From positions 92,015,270 through 92,079,269 of the forward strand of contig OY282607.1 of NCBI GenBank assembly GCA_958298945.1: 64,000 nucleotides of DNA, given 5' to 3'. This stretch comes from Atherix ibis (lineage: Eukaryota; Arthropoda; Insecta; Diptera; Athericidae). The translations under genes and the position numbers were made by a program. Position 1 is the stretch's first letter; each line of letters begins with the position of its first letter. The notes below the pieces were generated by a model. It saw only the letters and a program-made list of their open reading frames with translations, was not told the DNA's origin and made no database searches. This document shows positions 24,501 to 33,120 of the stretch, in pieces.

Positions 24501-27500
24501 TACACTTTCCTTTATTCCAAATTTCACACTGATCCAATTGTATTCTGAGGAACATTATTAATTGTTTGGTAACGTGTTATTTTTGGGCTGCTGAATAGCT
24601 GTACGTGCCTCTAAATATATTCATTGCACTGGTCGGTGTGGTTGTTTGGAACGAATCGAACGAAATCGAATTAACGAGTAACGGTGACACAACGCTCAAG
24701 AACTTCCTGGAATATCGTCGGAAGGTTTTGGTCAAAAACCATCCCAACGACAATGCACAACTGCTCACTCGGGAGCAATTCGATGGCCATGTTGTTGGTA
24801 TGTAAAGAATCGATTTTTTTGTTTGTTTTGCATTAATTTATTTTTGTGTGATGTTATTTTTCTTTGTGTAGGCAAGGCTCTGAAGGGACCCATCTGTACC
24901 TATGAATATTCTGGTGGAATGTCGATGGAGCATAGTCCAAATGTTGCTATAGTGGCAGCTACTGTTGCTCATGAGATGGGTCACAACTTCGGCATGGAAC
25001 ATGACAACAGCGATTGCAAGTGCATTGATGAAAGGTGCATCATGTCGTCATCGAGTACGTCGATAGTACCGCGTCATTGGAGTTCGTGCAGTGTTGACCA
25101 GTTGAATGTGGCCTTTTCCCGGGGCATGAACTACTGTTTGCGAAATAGGCCCACGAAGTTGTTTGATTCACCGCAGTGCGGGAACGGTTTCGTCGAGCCA
25201 GGTGAACAGTGTGATTGTGGGCTACCTGAATACTGCGAGAACACCTGTTGTAATCCGTACTCGTGCATGCTGCACGCGAACGCATCATGTGCGACTGGAG
25301 AGTGCTGTGATTTGACGACGTGTAGACCGAAGACGGCTGGTACCGTCTGTCGCACAATGGAGGGCGAATGCGATCTACCCGAATACTGCACCGGAGAATC
25401 AGAATATTGTCCAACAGATGTGTTCAAGCGAGATACCGAATCATGTGACAAGGGTAACGCATTCTGCTATCAAGGCACCTGTCGATCGCGATCCAATCAA
25501 TGCAAGATTCTTTGGGGACCAACGGGTGAATCATCCGACCACTGCTACCAGAAGAACGTTGAAGGCAACCGTCTGGGCAACTGCGGCTACGATCGATTTA
25601 GCAATAAGTATGTTCAGTGCGAAAAAGAACATGTCTACTGCGGGATGCTGCACTGTAAACACCTTAACGAACGGCTCGAGTTCGGCATGGAATTGGCATC
25701 GGTTCTGTCGCATAGCTTCATGAATCACGAGAATGCAATTATTCCCTGCAGGACAGCAAATGTTGATTTGGGCCTGGACTCTATTGATCCCGGCTTAGCG
25801 CCGAACGGTGCCAAATGCGGCGAGGAAAAAATGTGCGTAGACCAAAAGTGCATGGCAATAGATCAGTTGCGGCAAGAAGGACGCGGGCTACCCTGCCCCG
25901 ACAACTGCAATGGTAAGGGCATCTGTAACAGCAACGGTAATTGCCATTGTGAGATAGGTTTTGGTGCACCGTATTGTACCAGTCCTGGTCCAGGTGGATC
26001 CGAAGATAGTGGACCAGCTACAAATCCGAACGGTATGATGCAAAATCAGTTTTTTTTTCTTGTTGTTCATTTACAATTAATTTACTGTATTTTTATGAAA
26101 TTTTTTTGTTTTTTGTTTTTTTAATAATTTTTTATAGGCGGCCGTGGATTCGCTCGTGCCATGTACATCTTCTTTTTGGGTGTTGTTCCAGTTGTTTCGC
26201 TGTTCTCATTCTTCATGTACTATTGGCGACAGAACCGGCCGGTATCATCGTTGCGAAAATCATCGAATGTGTATGTAGAAACAACACAGCCTCTCGCAGA
26301 AAAAAGAAAAATTGAGATAACACACACTGTATTGATTTCTAGCACTAATCCGCATGTCCTCTCTAATTGTACTGACTTAAACATAGCCTCACGTACTAGG
26401 TCTGTTGGCTCTTATTGCGCCAATCATTAATTAACATTGGTTGTTTTCTTTTGAAATTTTTCCTTTTGGTTTTCAATTGTTAGTTTTTGATAATTAGAAA
26501 AAAAAAATAAAAAGTAATTTCCGCGTTTTTTTTCATGCAGATATTTTTTGTATTTGTTTTATTTAATTTTTTTTTTATAGCTTGTAATATTTTTTTTTTG
26601 TTATTTAGCACACAAAATAGTATTTTAAAGTATGTCTTCTTATTTTTGTAGCTGTATTTATATTTGTTTATTAATAATTTTTATTTTTAATTTAATTTAA
26701 TTTGTGTCAAAGTAAGAAAATGCATGCTCATGTAACGATCGCAAATGCCAAAGAACACGTGCGCAGTGACGTATTGCGGTTAATATGGCGCACATGAGAA
26801 TCAAGCGGGAGAATGCACGCATAGCTGAGTAAAAAGAAAATTCGTTTTGAGTACGCGCGTTACCGGTTTTGTATGCGACGAGCAGTGCAGTGCGTGCTAC
26901 GCGACAATGAAGAACTAATACGGTCACGGGCACGTACGTTTTGTTATATTCGGTTTATGACGTCCGTGCAATTCTCATAAGTATGCATTTTCGTGCACTG
27001 TTTTTTATTTATTTTCTGTAAAAATTTTACTAATTGTTAGTAGAAAATATACATTTTTTTGTTTGTATTTTATTTTATTTTAATTATAAATTATTTAATG
27101 TATTTTTGTTCTTAAATTTGATATGAATTTTATTTACTGTAAGCATAGTTGTTAGATATAGAAAACTATTTAGTGGCAGTCTGTACTAAGAGAAGAAAAA
27201 AAACCTAAATCCTAATAAAATAATTAAATATAAGTTTAAAAATTTTCAGTTTTTTTGTATATTTTGTGTTTTTTGTTGGTAACTTTAACCCCCATAACCT
27301 TAAAGTACTAATTTTCATATTTTTAAATAGCAACAAATCGCATTGATTGCACCTTTTTTTTTCTTCAAAATTTATAATTAAAAATTTTTGGTATAATTTT
27401 CGTTATTGCCTAAATTACTTTGTGGTCGGTCATTGAAGTTTTCATTCACAATCATCATATTGTGTGAACTTTAAATAAATCGAATTTCTTAACATCACAT

Positions 27501-30500
27501 TTATAAAAGAAAATTAAAGTTAATTTTGGTTTTAATTTTTAAGTTTCATTGGTTTTTCACTAAAAATACAAATAACTCGTTTCTGGACATGTTGTGGATA
27601 GATAAAAAAAATTACTAAATGTTGGTTTTTCTTCTTTTAATTTTTTGAATAAAACTTTATTTTTTTAATAAAATTGATTTATTGTTAACATTTTATTTAG
27701 AAGCACTGTTGGTTATTTTAATTTTTCTTATGTTATTTTATGCTTTGCATTTGCTATTAATGCATTTAAACTGATTTGATATGTGATATATTGTATATAT
27801 ATTTTTTGTGTAGTATTTTTGGTATTACAGAAAAAAAAAAATTAGGAAGAATGATTAAAAATTATAAAATTTTGGCTTTTGCATTTTGAAAATACATAAA
27901 TCAGATAAGAAAATATTATTCAAAAATGGAAAACAAAAAAAAAACAACAAAAAACGAAATTTATTTACAATTTCAGTTCAAAAACAAACACGAAAACGAG
28001 CTCATCTCGTGGCTCGAATTCGCCGCCTGGTATGCCAACTTCGACGCCCAGTAGTACTGACGATATGAATTCGGCGCTTCTTAAGTCGCCAACTGAGAGT
28101 GATACATCCCTTTTGAATAACAATATGTACGGTAGGTTTAAAGGTTTTACGCTTCGACCGTTGCAACATGCTACCGGTGTGACTAATTTGGGTGGTCCTA
28201 ATGTGGCTTTTGTTCACCCAGTTGCCAAAGTGCCAAACGATGGTATTGTTGGAAATGGAGTACCACTACGTGCTGCGCCTCCTGTACCAAAGCCGCCAGT
28301 AGTTCAAGATCATCAAAGACCGAGCGATTTCAAAACAGGCATGACAACCAAACAGAACGGAACTTTGCCATATTTAAAAAAATCTTTATCGGCTGATAAC
28401 TCGAATACATCGTCATCGACAGTGGCTCCAGCGCTGCCGCCTCCAAATCCAGGGTTTAATGCGCGTCCAATTATTTCGAATCCTGTTCTTGAAAATTCTA
28501 CGTGTACTGCTAAGGAACTAATTTCACCGCTGAAGACAAATCGAGATATTTGTGTTCCGGCTAGACCTGCACCTGTGCCTCTAGTACATGCGAACACCTT
28601 GCCTGCCGCCACACATGTGATTGTGCCTGAAAAGAAACTTAAAGATGGTAGTACAGTTAAGAAGATAGCCTCGTTTCTGCGAAAAGAGGACAAAGGTGAT
28701 AGTGGCACGCTATCTAAATATCCGCTGAAAATCAAACCGACTATTGATAGGGAGAAGCTGAAAAATATCGAAATATCTGCTCCAATTCCCGTCGTTGAAT
28801 CAAACACGACTTCCGATCAAATCGACAATAATAAGCAATTAGTGTCAAGAACACAAAGCATGCGGGATCAAAGTACACCTGAAAAACGGATTCCAAATAT
28901 TCAAAGTTTCGGCTCTATGCGACAGACATCAAATACAAGTAGACCGAAAAGTATTGTTGGCAGCCGCCCGAAGAGTCCACCGCCAAGACCACCTGCTCCC
29001 TTAATTCTTCCAAATATGAATATTGGTAGCAGTGGTAGCTTCCAAAATCCAACCGACTCGAACCGTATACTTGGTGTTTTGGAGCAGAATGAATACGATG
29101 ATTGCGAAGCTGTTGAAACTTGTTTGTCTCACATCAGTGAAGCGAATTCACCCACTGGCTCAGATAATATTTATTCAGTAATCGAAGAAGGTCCCCCCAA
29201 TATCAATATTGAACCAGCCACCGAACCAACACAAACTGGTCCGTCGGGCAGTAACGATAGTATGGGTCTTCTAGGAGAGATCGTTACAGAAATAGAAAAA
29301 CTCAATGGTGACTCAATCTATTCAGCATCCACGTTGAAGCGTAAAAAAGCGACTGATACCAATGCTCTTTATGCCAATACGTCTGAAATAAGCGACTGTT
29401 CAGACGGTGACTACTATAAGTCCAACGGGAGCACAACATCCAGTGGCTATCTAAGACCGTCGGCGATTAATGCGCCGATAGCTCGTGTTGCGCCAACAAA
29501 ACCTGAGCCGATCAAAACCAATCCGACAAATACATTTTCAAGTTTCAAACCGAAAAATGCCATTCAAACATCGACCACCAACAGCAGCTTTTCAACAAAG
29601 CAGCCGAACTTATCAAAAATAAAAGATGAACCAAAGAACACATCAGCAACAATAAATAATAATAAATTGAATAATAGTACAGGGCTTACATCGTCGCCAG
29701 TAGCAAATAGGAAGCTATCTACAGCCCGTACAAAAGCGTCACAAGGAAGTAAACAGAGTGGAGATTCGATGCGTAAGCGTAGTCCTTCGCCAGTAAAAAC
29801 TACGTCCGGATCAAAGGGTAAGTCAATGAAAAGTTCACCGATTGTGTCACGGAAAAATTCTAGCACAGATATCCAGCCACCGTCAAGTACAGACACAAGT
29901 AAAAAAGCACAAAAAAGTGCCGACACGAACTCTTCACAATCACAAAAACCAAAGCCACTGATAAAGCCGGCAACGATCGGTAAACCATCAGTGAATAATA
30001 GCACTGCCGATAGTAAATTTGGTAGGCAATCCTCATTCGGAACAGATAGTAAGGCACCAGCGTCAAGTGCTGCACTAAAACGAATGAAAGCCAACACACA
30101 AGACCAACAAGGTTCAGAGTCGTCCAGTGTAGGGCGAAAGCCGAACACGGACAGCACTACAAACAGTAACACAACTAGTAATAGCAATAGTAATAATATT
30201 AATTATAGTAATAAGAATACTCCGAACGGTAAAATTAGCAGTAGTAACAATTTTAGTAGCAACATAAACAATTCTAGTAATAATAATAATAAAAATTTTA
30301 ATGCCCAAATGGCACGACCATTGCCTGGCAAAGTTTCGACAGTTGCATCGTTGCAACAGAAATTCGAAAGTGCCGCATTAACCAGTGCTAATAATAGTAA
30401 TAAATTGGATGCATTTAATACATCAAATAATCAAATAGGAGCAAGTATCGGAGGAGGAGGAGGAGGAGGAGGAGGAAGAGCAGGAGGAATAGGAGTTACA

Positions 30501-30518
30501 TCAACGTTTAAGAAATAA
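12459..30518 (+). CDS. Meltrin: Meltrin-type ADAM metalloprotease, 5' partial
   Basis: Nine exons join in consistent phase: 12459-12571, 15901-16083, 16166-16308, 21393-21504, 24283-24462, 24599-24797, 24872-26032, 26138-26270 and 27977-30518, giving about 1,588 residues after a missing signal-peptide exon. Domain order is prodomain, furin site RNKR, reprolysin-type metalloprotease with the complete zinc site HEMGHNFGMEHD, disintegrin, ADAM cysteine-rich, EGF-like, one membrane span, and a cytoplasmic tail of about 870 residues. ADAMs of this type (ADAM9/12/19/33, fly Meltrin) are surface proteases and sheddases. The intact HExxHxxGxxH argues for an active enzyme and against the catalytically dead ADAM11/22/23 type. 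The Meltrin name rests on domain order and recalled similarity. Introns carry several transposons and a minisatellite. Confidence 0.9.
12713..13437. mobile_element. M1 mariner, foldback derivative, copy 1
   Basis: The left end is a complete M1 terminus (CGAGGTCTGTTCAAAAAGTA, preceded by TA), then the M1 leader and first codons (ATGGATCAAAGAATC) in forward orientation to 12,935. At 12,935/12,936 the sequence switches to the transposase core in reverse orientation (TTTCGGGAACAAGAAAAAG...), running to the codons for FDQKQHR near 13,430. The right arm is lost where X sequence begins. The same switch point occurs at 56,696/56,697. Confidence 0.85.
14040..15199 (+). mobile_element. Mariner family M2, full length, nested in X
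   Basis: 1,160 bp with imperfect inverted ends (left CGGTTGTCCGGAAAGTAATT; right the inverted equivalent with AACCCAA at its tip) and a TA on each side. The coding strand is plus. The type (NNVKRKRS after the first Asp, RQKLLELGWD, DYHLFRSLQNFL) resembles mellifera/capitata-like mariners; the subfamily is uncertain. Confidence 0.88.
14223..15127 (+). pseudogene. Mariner M2 transposase, broken
   Basis: The Met at 14,223 (MESEKQQF) is the probable original start. Stops and frame changes break the N-terminal domain before 14,457. The catalytic part reads RIITGDEKWVVF, FQQDNAKPHTS and PPYSPSDYHLF. The family has YSPDLAPSDYHLF, so four residues (DLAP, 12 nt) are missing and the D34D spacing becomes D30D. 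The C terminus (MLIPERWQKILDQTGQYLIE) is intact. Another deletion lies between QKLCYLFGGITKGF and HYHQLKKFND. Confidence 0.88.
15901..16083 (+). CDS. Meltrin: ADAM exon: prodomain
   Basis: 61 codons, phase 0 at both ends, acceptor CTTACAG, donor GTAAAT. It encodes HTGLHADQLTLSYFHEGK through DIDLCHYQ. The LSY...VIDLNRND and LCHYQ stretches are typical of ADAM prodomains, in which the Cys of CHYQ is conserved. Confidence 0.9.
16166..16308 (+). CDS. Meltrin: ADAM exon: prodomain with STCHGIKG
   Basis: Begins at GGC directly after an AAAAG acceptor and ends in phase 2 before GTAAGT. It encodes GTIRGNIKSHVAV, STCHGIKGIVFDHD and a stretch ending SHYLFK. In ADAMs the prodomain block S-T-C-x-G-L-x-G sits here. 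The preceding intron is only 82 nt. Confidence 0.9.
16869..17282 (-). mobile_element. Mariner family M3, deleted copy 1
   Basis: The ends are inverted: left TTTTGATAAGTCAGTGATAA, right CTATCAGACTGCCCTCA. Inside, minus-strand sequence recalls the last part of a mariner transposase, including a GDYVKK-like C terminus near 16,985 and a GGKKF-like block near 17,105. The core is deleted. Confidence 0.7.
18028..20300. repeat. Intronic minisatellite, 13-bp unit (GAAAATTTTTACY)n
   Basis: About 2.3 kb of diverged tandem copies of a 13-bp unit with an AAAATTTTT core. Longer-range repeats are layered on top: TATCATCGAAAATTTTCGGT recurs at 19,241 and 19,663 (422 bp apart), and a CTGACAAT.CTTTTTGAAAA block recurs near 18,252, 18,896 and 20,133. 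The unit is not a multiple of three, and the apparent open frames rich in ENFYRKFLLK are by-products of the repeat. Confidence 0.95.
21393..21504 (+). CDS. Meltrin: ADAM exon: end of prodomain
   Basis: Acceptor ATACCAG, donor GTGAGT. The first base completes the Lys codon begun in the previous exon, giving LFKNSDMIRNATCGYDG, which fits the ADAM block before the furin site. It ends ILR; the Arg is the first residue of the RNKR processing site. Confidence 0.88.
21688..22312 (+). mobile_element. Mariner family M3, deleted copy 2
   Basis: The left end GTAGTCTGATAAGTCAGTGA and right end CACTGACTTATCAATCTGCT form an inverted pair. Plus-strand frames give FGETPHHRM, then FRCGRSCT-like, and later KKWLGGQKF and LAETEAYFAKF. 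The catalytic core between the N-terminal and C-terminal thirds is deleted, leaving about 625 bp. Confidence 0.78.
22813..22864. repeat. Perfect 23-bp inverted repeat, 6-nt loop
   Basis: Arms 22,813-22,835 and 22,842-22,864 are exact reverse complements (left arm ATCTATAAAGTTTTAATT...) separated by TTGTTT. It lies in an ADAM intron. It is too short and too AT-rich to favour a microRNA. Confidence 0.9.
22979..23635 (+). mobile_element. Tc3-like family X copy, decayed
   Basis: It starts at the X terminus (GGGTTAACCATTTCGCAGTT, CGGAAAGTACAG) and stays colinear with the X copy at 8,533-11,060 through the block after CTCTGGAAATCCAC to a terminus near CAATTGGATATCCCA. It is shortened internally, and no reading frame survives. 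Together these two copies define the ends of X. Confidence 0.68.
24283..24462 (+). CDS. Meltrin: ADAM exon: furin site and start of metalloprotease domain
   Basis: 60 codons, phase 0 at both ends, acceptor ATATAG, donor GTAAGT. It opens NKRDAALGG; with the Arg ending the previous exon this makes R-N-K-R, a furin-type site. Then FVELVMVIDNKVYKALG is the first strand and helix of the reprolysin fold. Confidence 0.92.
24599..24797 (+). CDS. Meltrin: ADAM exon: metalloprotease domain
   Basis: Acceptor GAATAG, donor GTATGT, ends in phase 1. It encodes LYVPLNIFIALVGVVVW (the central hydrophobic strand) through LLTREQFDGHVV. The flanking introns are 136 and 74 nt. Confidence 0.94.
24872..26032 (+). 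CDS. Meltrin: ADAM exon: zinc site, disintegrin, cysteine-rich, EGF-like
   Basis: A 1,161-nt exon entered from GTGTAG and left at GTATGA in phase 1. HEMGHNFGMEHD at 24,970-25,005 supplies the three zinc His and the catalytic Glu. The disintegrin domain follows, with the loop CRTMEGECDLPEYCTG at 25,348-25,395. Then come the ADAM cysteine-rich region and an EGF-like module, CPDNCNGKGIC...CHCEIGFGAPYC, to about 25,979. The cysteine pattern is complete. Base composition is much less AT-rich than in flanking introns. Confidence 0.97.
26138..26270 (+). CDS. Meltrin: ADAM exon: membrane span
   Basis: Acceptor TTATAG, donor GTATGT. It encodes GGRGFARAM, then a hydrophobic segment from MYIFFLGVVPVV to SFFMYYW, then RQNRPVSSLRKSSN, the basic stop-transfer side. 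It ends in phase 2 and joins the tail exon at 27,977 to give SSNVSKTNTK. If the donor is not used the frame runs on to a stop at 26,428-26,430, giving a 53-residue alternative tail. Confidence 0.88.
26506..26511 (+). promoter_or_regulatory. Candidate polyadenylation signal for a short ADAM isoform
   Basis: AATAAA lies 76 nt after the read-through stop at 26,430, so it could end a transcript that skips splicing at 26,271. In DNA this AT-rich the hexamer also occurs by chance. Confidence 0.3.
26713..26797 (+). other. Candidate alternative terminal exon of the ADAM
   Basis: After TGTGTCAAAG a frame in the phase demanded by the donor at 26,271 stays open for 28 codons (VKKMHAHVTIANAKEHVRSD..., ending LIWRT) before TGA. 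It lies in a CpG-richer patch (26,700-26,960) that stands out from the AT-rich intron. The acceptor is weak and I recognise no domain. Confidence 0.25.
27977..30518 (+). CDS. Meltrin: ADAM exon: long cytoplasmic tail
   Basis: A single 2,542-nt exon from a TTTCAG acceptor to TAA, encoding about 846 residues. It is rich in Ser, Thr, Asn and Pro and looks mostly disordered. Visible motifs: a Pro-rich SH3-ligand-like PKSPPPRPPAPLILP (about 28,970-29,015), charged segments KKIASFLRKEDKGD and KPTIDREKLKNIEI that could be conserved docking patches, acidic tyrosine-containing stretches (NEYDDCEAVE; DSIYSASTLKRKK), Asn/Ser runs near 30,150-30,300, and a Gly run of ten coded by GGA repeats before the C-terminal STFKK. 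ADAM12/19 tails bind SH3 proteins; a partner here is inference. Confidence 0.9.
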
Positions 30519-30997
30519 AAGAAATTCTTTTTATTGGAATTTTGTTAATTTTTCCCATAATTTATTTTAGTTCCTTCAAACCGAAAATGGTATTTTTCGA
30601 GACATAAAAAGAAAAAAAAACAAATCAAAAACGGCAATAATAATTTTATCCTTTACCGCATTACAGTTGATATATTATATTTTTTGAAAAAAAAACACTG
30701 GATTAATAAATTATTATTTAGTTATTATTGTAATTAGAAGACAAAAGGATAAAAATTGCAATCATAATGACAAAAGAGGAATAAGATTGTTCTTCGTACT
30801 TCGTCCTTCGTTTATATTTCCTTACAACATTAATTATACGTAAAAGAAAAAAACAACAACATATATGTTCGTGTATAATTTTTAGTATTTTTAAGAATTT
30901 GTAAAAATTTTGTTATTTTGTAATAAAATGAAACGCAAAATCAATTATGAAAGATTGTGTAGTTTATAATTTATTGAATTTTTCTTTTGTGGCTTAA
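30519..30997 (+). other. ADAM 3' untranslated region and spacer
   Basis: AT-rich sequence after the TAA. AATAAA at 30,922-30,927 is a plausible polyadenylation signal about 400 nt downstream of the stop. A mariner M1 begins at about 30,998. Confidence 0.5.
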
Positions 30998-31879
30998 AAA
31001 TTATTTACAAGTCAAATAAAAATTTCCCCTGCAAAGTAATCCCCACCAGATATACACTTGTGCCAACGTATTTTCCAATCCTCGAAGCACTTCAAAAAAA
31101 ATTTTTGTGATCTTGTTCAGCTTCTCCTTCGATGCCGTCTTTATCTCCTCAATCGTAGCGTAGCGTCGTCCTTTCATGGGGCTCTTCTGTTTCGGGAACA
31201 AGAAAAAGTCACAAGTGGCCAGATATGGGGAATACGGTGGCTGCGGCATTATTAGTATGTGGTTTACTAATTTTTGGCCAAAAATTCGCGACAAGCAACG
31301 ATGCGTGAGCAGGGGCGTTATCAGGGGCGCAAAAGCCAATTTTTGTTCTTCCACAAATCTGGGCGTTTCTGGCGGATTGCTTCACGCAACTTGCGCATAA
31401 CTTGCAGGTAATATCCCTCATTGACCGTTCTACCCTGTGGCAACAACTCTTGATGCACCACGTCTCCGCAATCGAAGAAAACTGTAAGCAAAACCTTCAC
31501 ATTCGACCGAACTTGGCTCTTTTTTCGGTCTTGACTCGTGCCGTAGCTTCCATTGGGATGATTGAGCTTTGGTTTCCACGTCATAACCATAAACCCATGA
31601 TTCGTCACCAGTTATGATCCTCTGGAGCAAATTTGGGTCGTCGCGGACAGAGTCCAACAGCTCATTAGCAATGTTCATGCGATGCTGTTTTTGGTCGAAA
31701 TTTATCAAAAATCGAAGATTAACCAAAACACGTGCAAACAAAGCAGCTGTCAAAAATTAACTGAACATTCAAAATGGCCGAACTTGTTGGCAGAACTGAG
31801 AGACATGAGTGCCAATATAACGCCACAAAAAATCAAAAATCAAATATACGTAACCCGCGGAAATTTTGAACAGACCTCG
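30998..31879 (-). mobile_element. Mariner family M1, deleted copy 2
   Basis: The right end is an intact M1 terminus (TTTTGAACAGACCTCG then TA at 31,880). The left terminus is lost. The transposase is on the minus strand. The leader is fused directly to NFDQKQHRMNIANELL, so the N-terminal DNA-binding region is deleted. The rest shows IITGDESWVYGYD and SPDLA, with frame breaks around 31,330-31,510. GDESW, HDNA and SPDLAPCDFF are the M1 hallmarks and give D34D spacing in the copy at 40,706. Confidence 0.87.
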
Positions 31880-31889
31880 TATAATTAGG

Positions 31890-33120
31890 AATCAATGTCA
31901 CAGCTATTTACTAAGTTCTTATGTTTCAATCGAACGTGAGGTTTGTCCGTTCCTAGGATTTGATCGTCTGCTTGGTGCAATTCGTTTGTGGTCCGAATGA
32001 CCAGGTTATAAAACGACTTTATTTCTCTAGATCTCAAAAGATTCGATGTTCCTCTCCCCCTCTAATATAGCAAATTACTATCACTGCTCAACGCTTAGTT
32101 GGGAGATTTGGTTGTTTTTATTGCCACTTGATGACTAATTAGCTCTTTTGCGTTTGTGTATATTATATGTTGCTCATGGAGATCACCCTCGTGGTGTAAT
32201 TCTATACACTTGATCTAGAGTGGTGTGTTTTTCTCCTAATCCTAACTGATGAGTTGGGAAAAGATCTCTTTCTTTGATGATAGCGAGGATCCTTCTCTGG
32301 CATAACTTTTACTATTTCTTTTTTTTAATAAAAAAAATTTCCTATTGTGGATAGCAGAGAAATTGGTCAGTAAGATTTTAGATTTGTAGATTGCTTTTCT
32401 GGTTTTGGTATAAGGATCACGTCCAAAGTTGGGTACATATTTTAACTTGAAGCAGACATTAACAATGAACTGAAGGTTTAGGTAGCCTACGTCTGCGAGT
32501 TCTTTGATGATATGACCTATTATATCAATTTCTTGGCACTTAAATTTGTGGGTAATCATATTTTTTTTATTTGTTTAATTGAGGCTTGTCGGATTTTCTT
32601 GTTATCTACTTTGTTAATTTTGCTAATAATGGTTGTATTTGCATTTAAAGTATTTTTTATTTATGACTGGAAAGGAACTGCTAGATATTCAGCAAAGAGA
32701 CTAGCTTCAACAAAAAGGCTAGCTTTCTCTTTAGAGCAACCGATCCATTTACCGTCTTTAGTTTTCAGAGGCGGATCTAGACTTATGGGTTTCTTAATTT
32801 ATTTTGGAAGCTTTCCATAGGGAGTTATCAGTATTATCATTCGCTGTTAAATTTGTAAGATATCTATTGATTAATTTATATTTGAAAATTTACTAATTTG
32901 TTTTTAAGAAATTTTTTTAGGCGATTGAGAACTACTCCATGTTTTGGGTATCTGGAGTGTTGTCCTTTTTTTGTTCGGACAATAATATTTTCGCGTTTAT
33001 TGGTTCATTTATTTCGGTGGGATAGCTTATTCTGAAATTATTACTGGTCATTCCGTTGATGTGCTCTTCCAAAAGCTACTTACTGTATGCCACCCACAAA
33101 TTGCTCAAGTTCAGGCCTAC
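31890..33120 (-). mobile_element. Jockey-like LINE, reverse transcriptase fragment
   Basis: Minus-strand frames carry two readable parts. From about 32,800 leftwards, PPLKTKDGKWIGCSKEKASL and FAEYLAVPF resemble the linker before the reverse transcriptase in jockey-type ORF2. In 32,559-32,300, IDIIGHIIKELADVGYLNLQ and FKLKYVPNFGRDPYTKTRK resemble the first reverse transcriptase blocks. Stops break both. The ends are not defined; 31,890-32,240 and 32,850-33,120 are weaker. Confidence 0.6.

Noticed and set aside
25040..25451. Minus-strand frames opposite the ADAM disintegrin exon
   Set aside because: Shadows of a conserved coding exon on the plus strand.
28313..28807. 164-codon minus-strand frame opposite the ADAM tail exon
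   Set aside because: Shadow of the coding exon, with no motif or splice context.
29564..30187. 207-codon minus-strand frame opposite the ADAM tail exon
   Set aside because: It mirrors the Ser/Thr/Asn-rich coding strand; hydrophobic composition is expected from the reverse complement and there is no independent support.
31890..33120. Reading the region as an LTR retrotransposon
   Set aside because: No terminal repeats, protease or integrase motifs; the readable pieces fit jockey-type LINEs.
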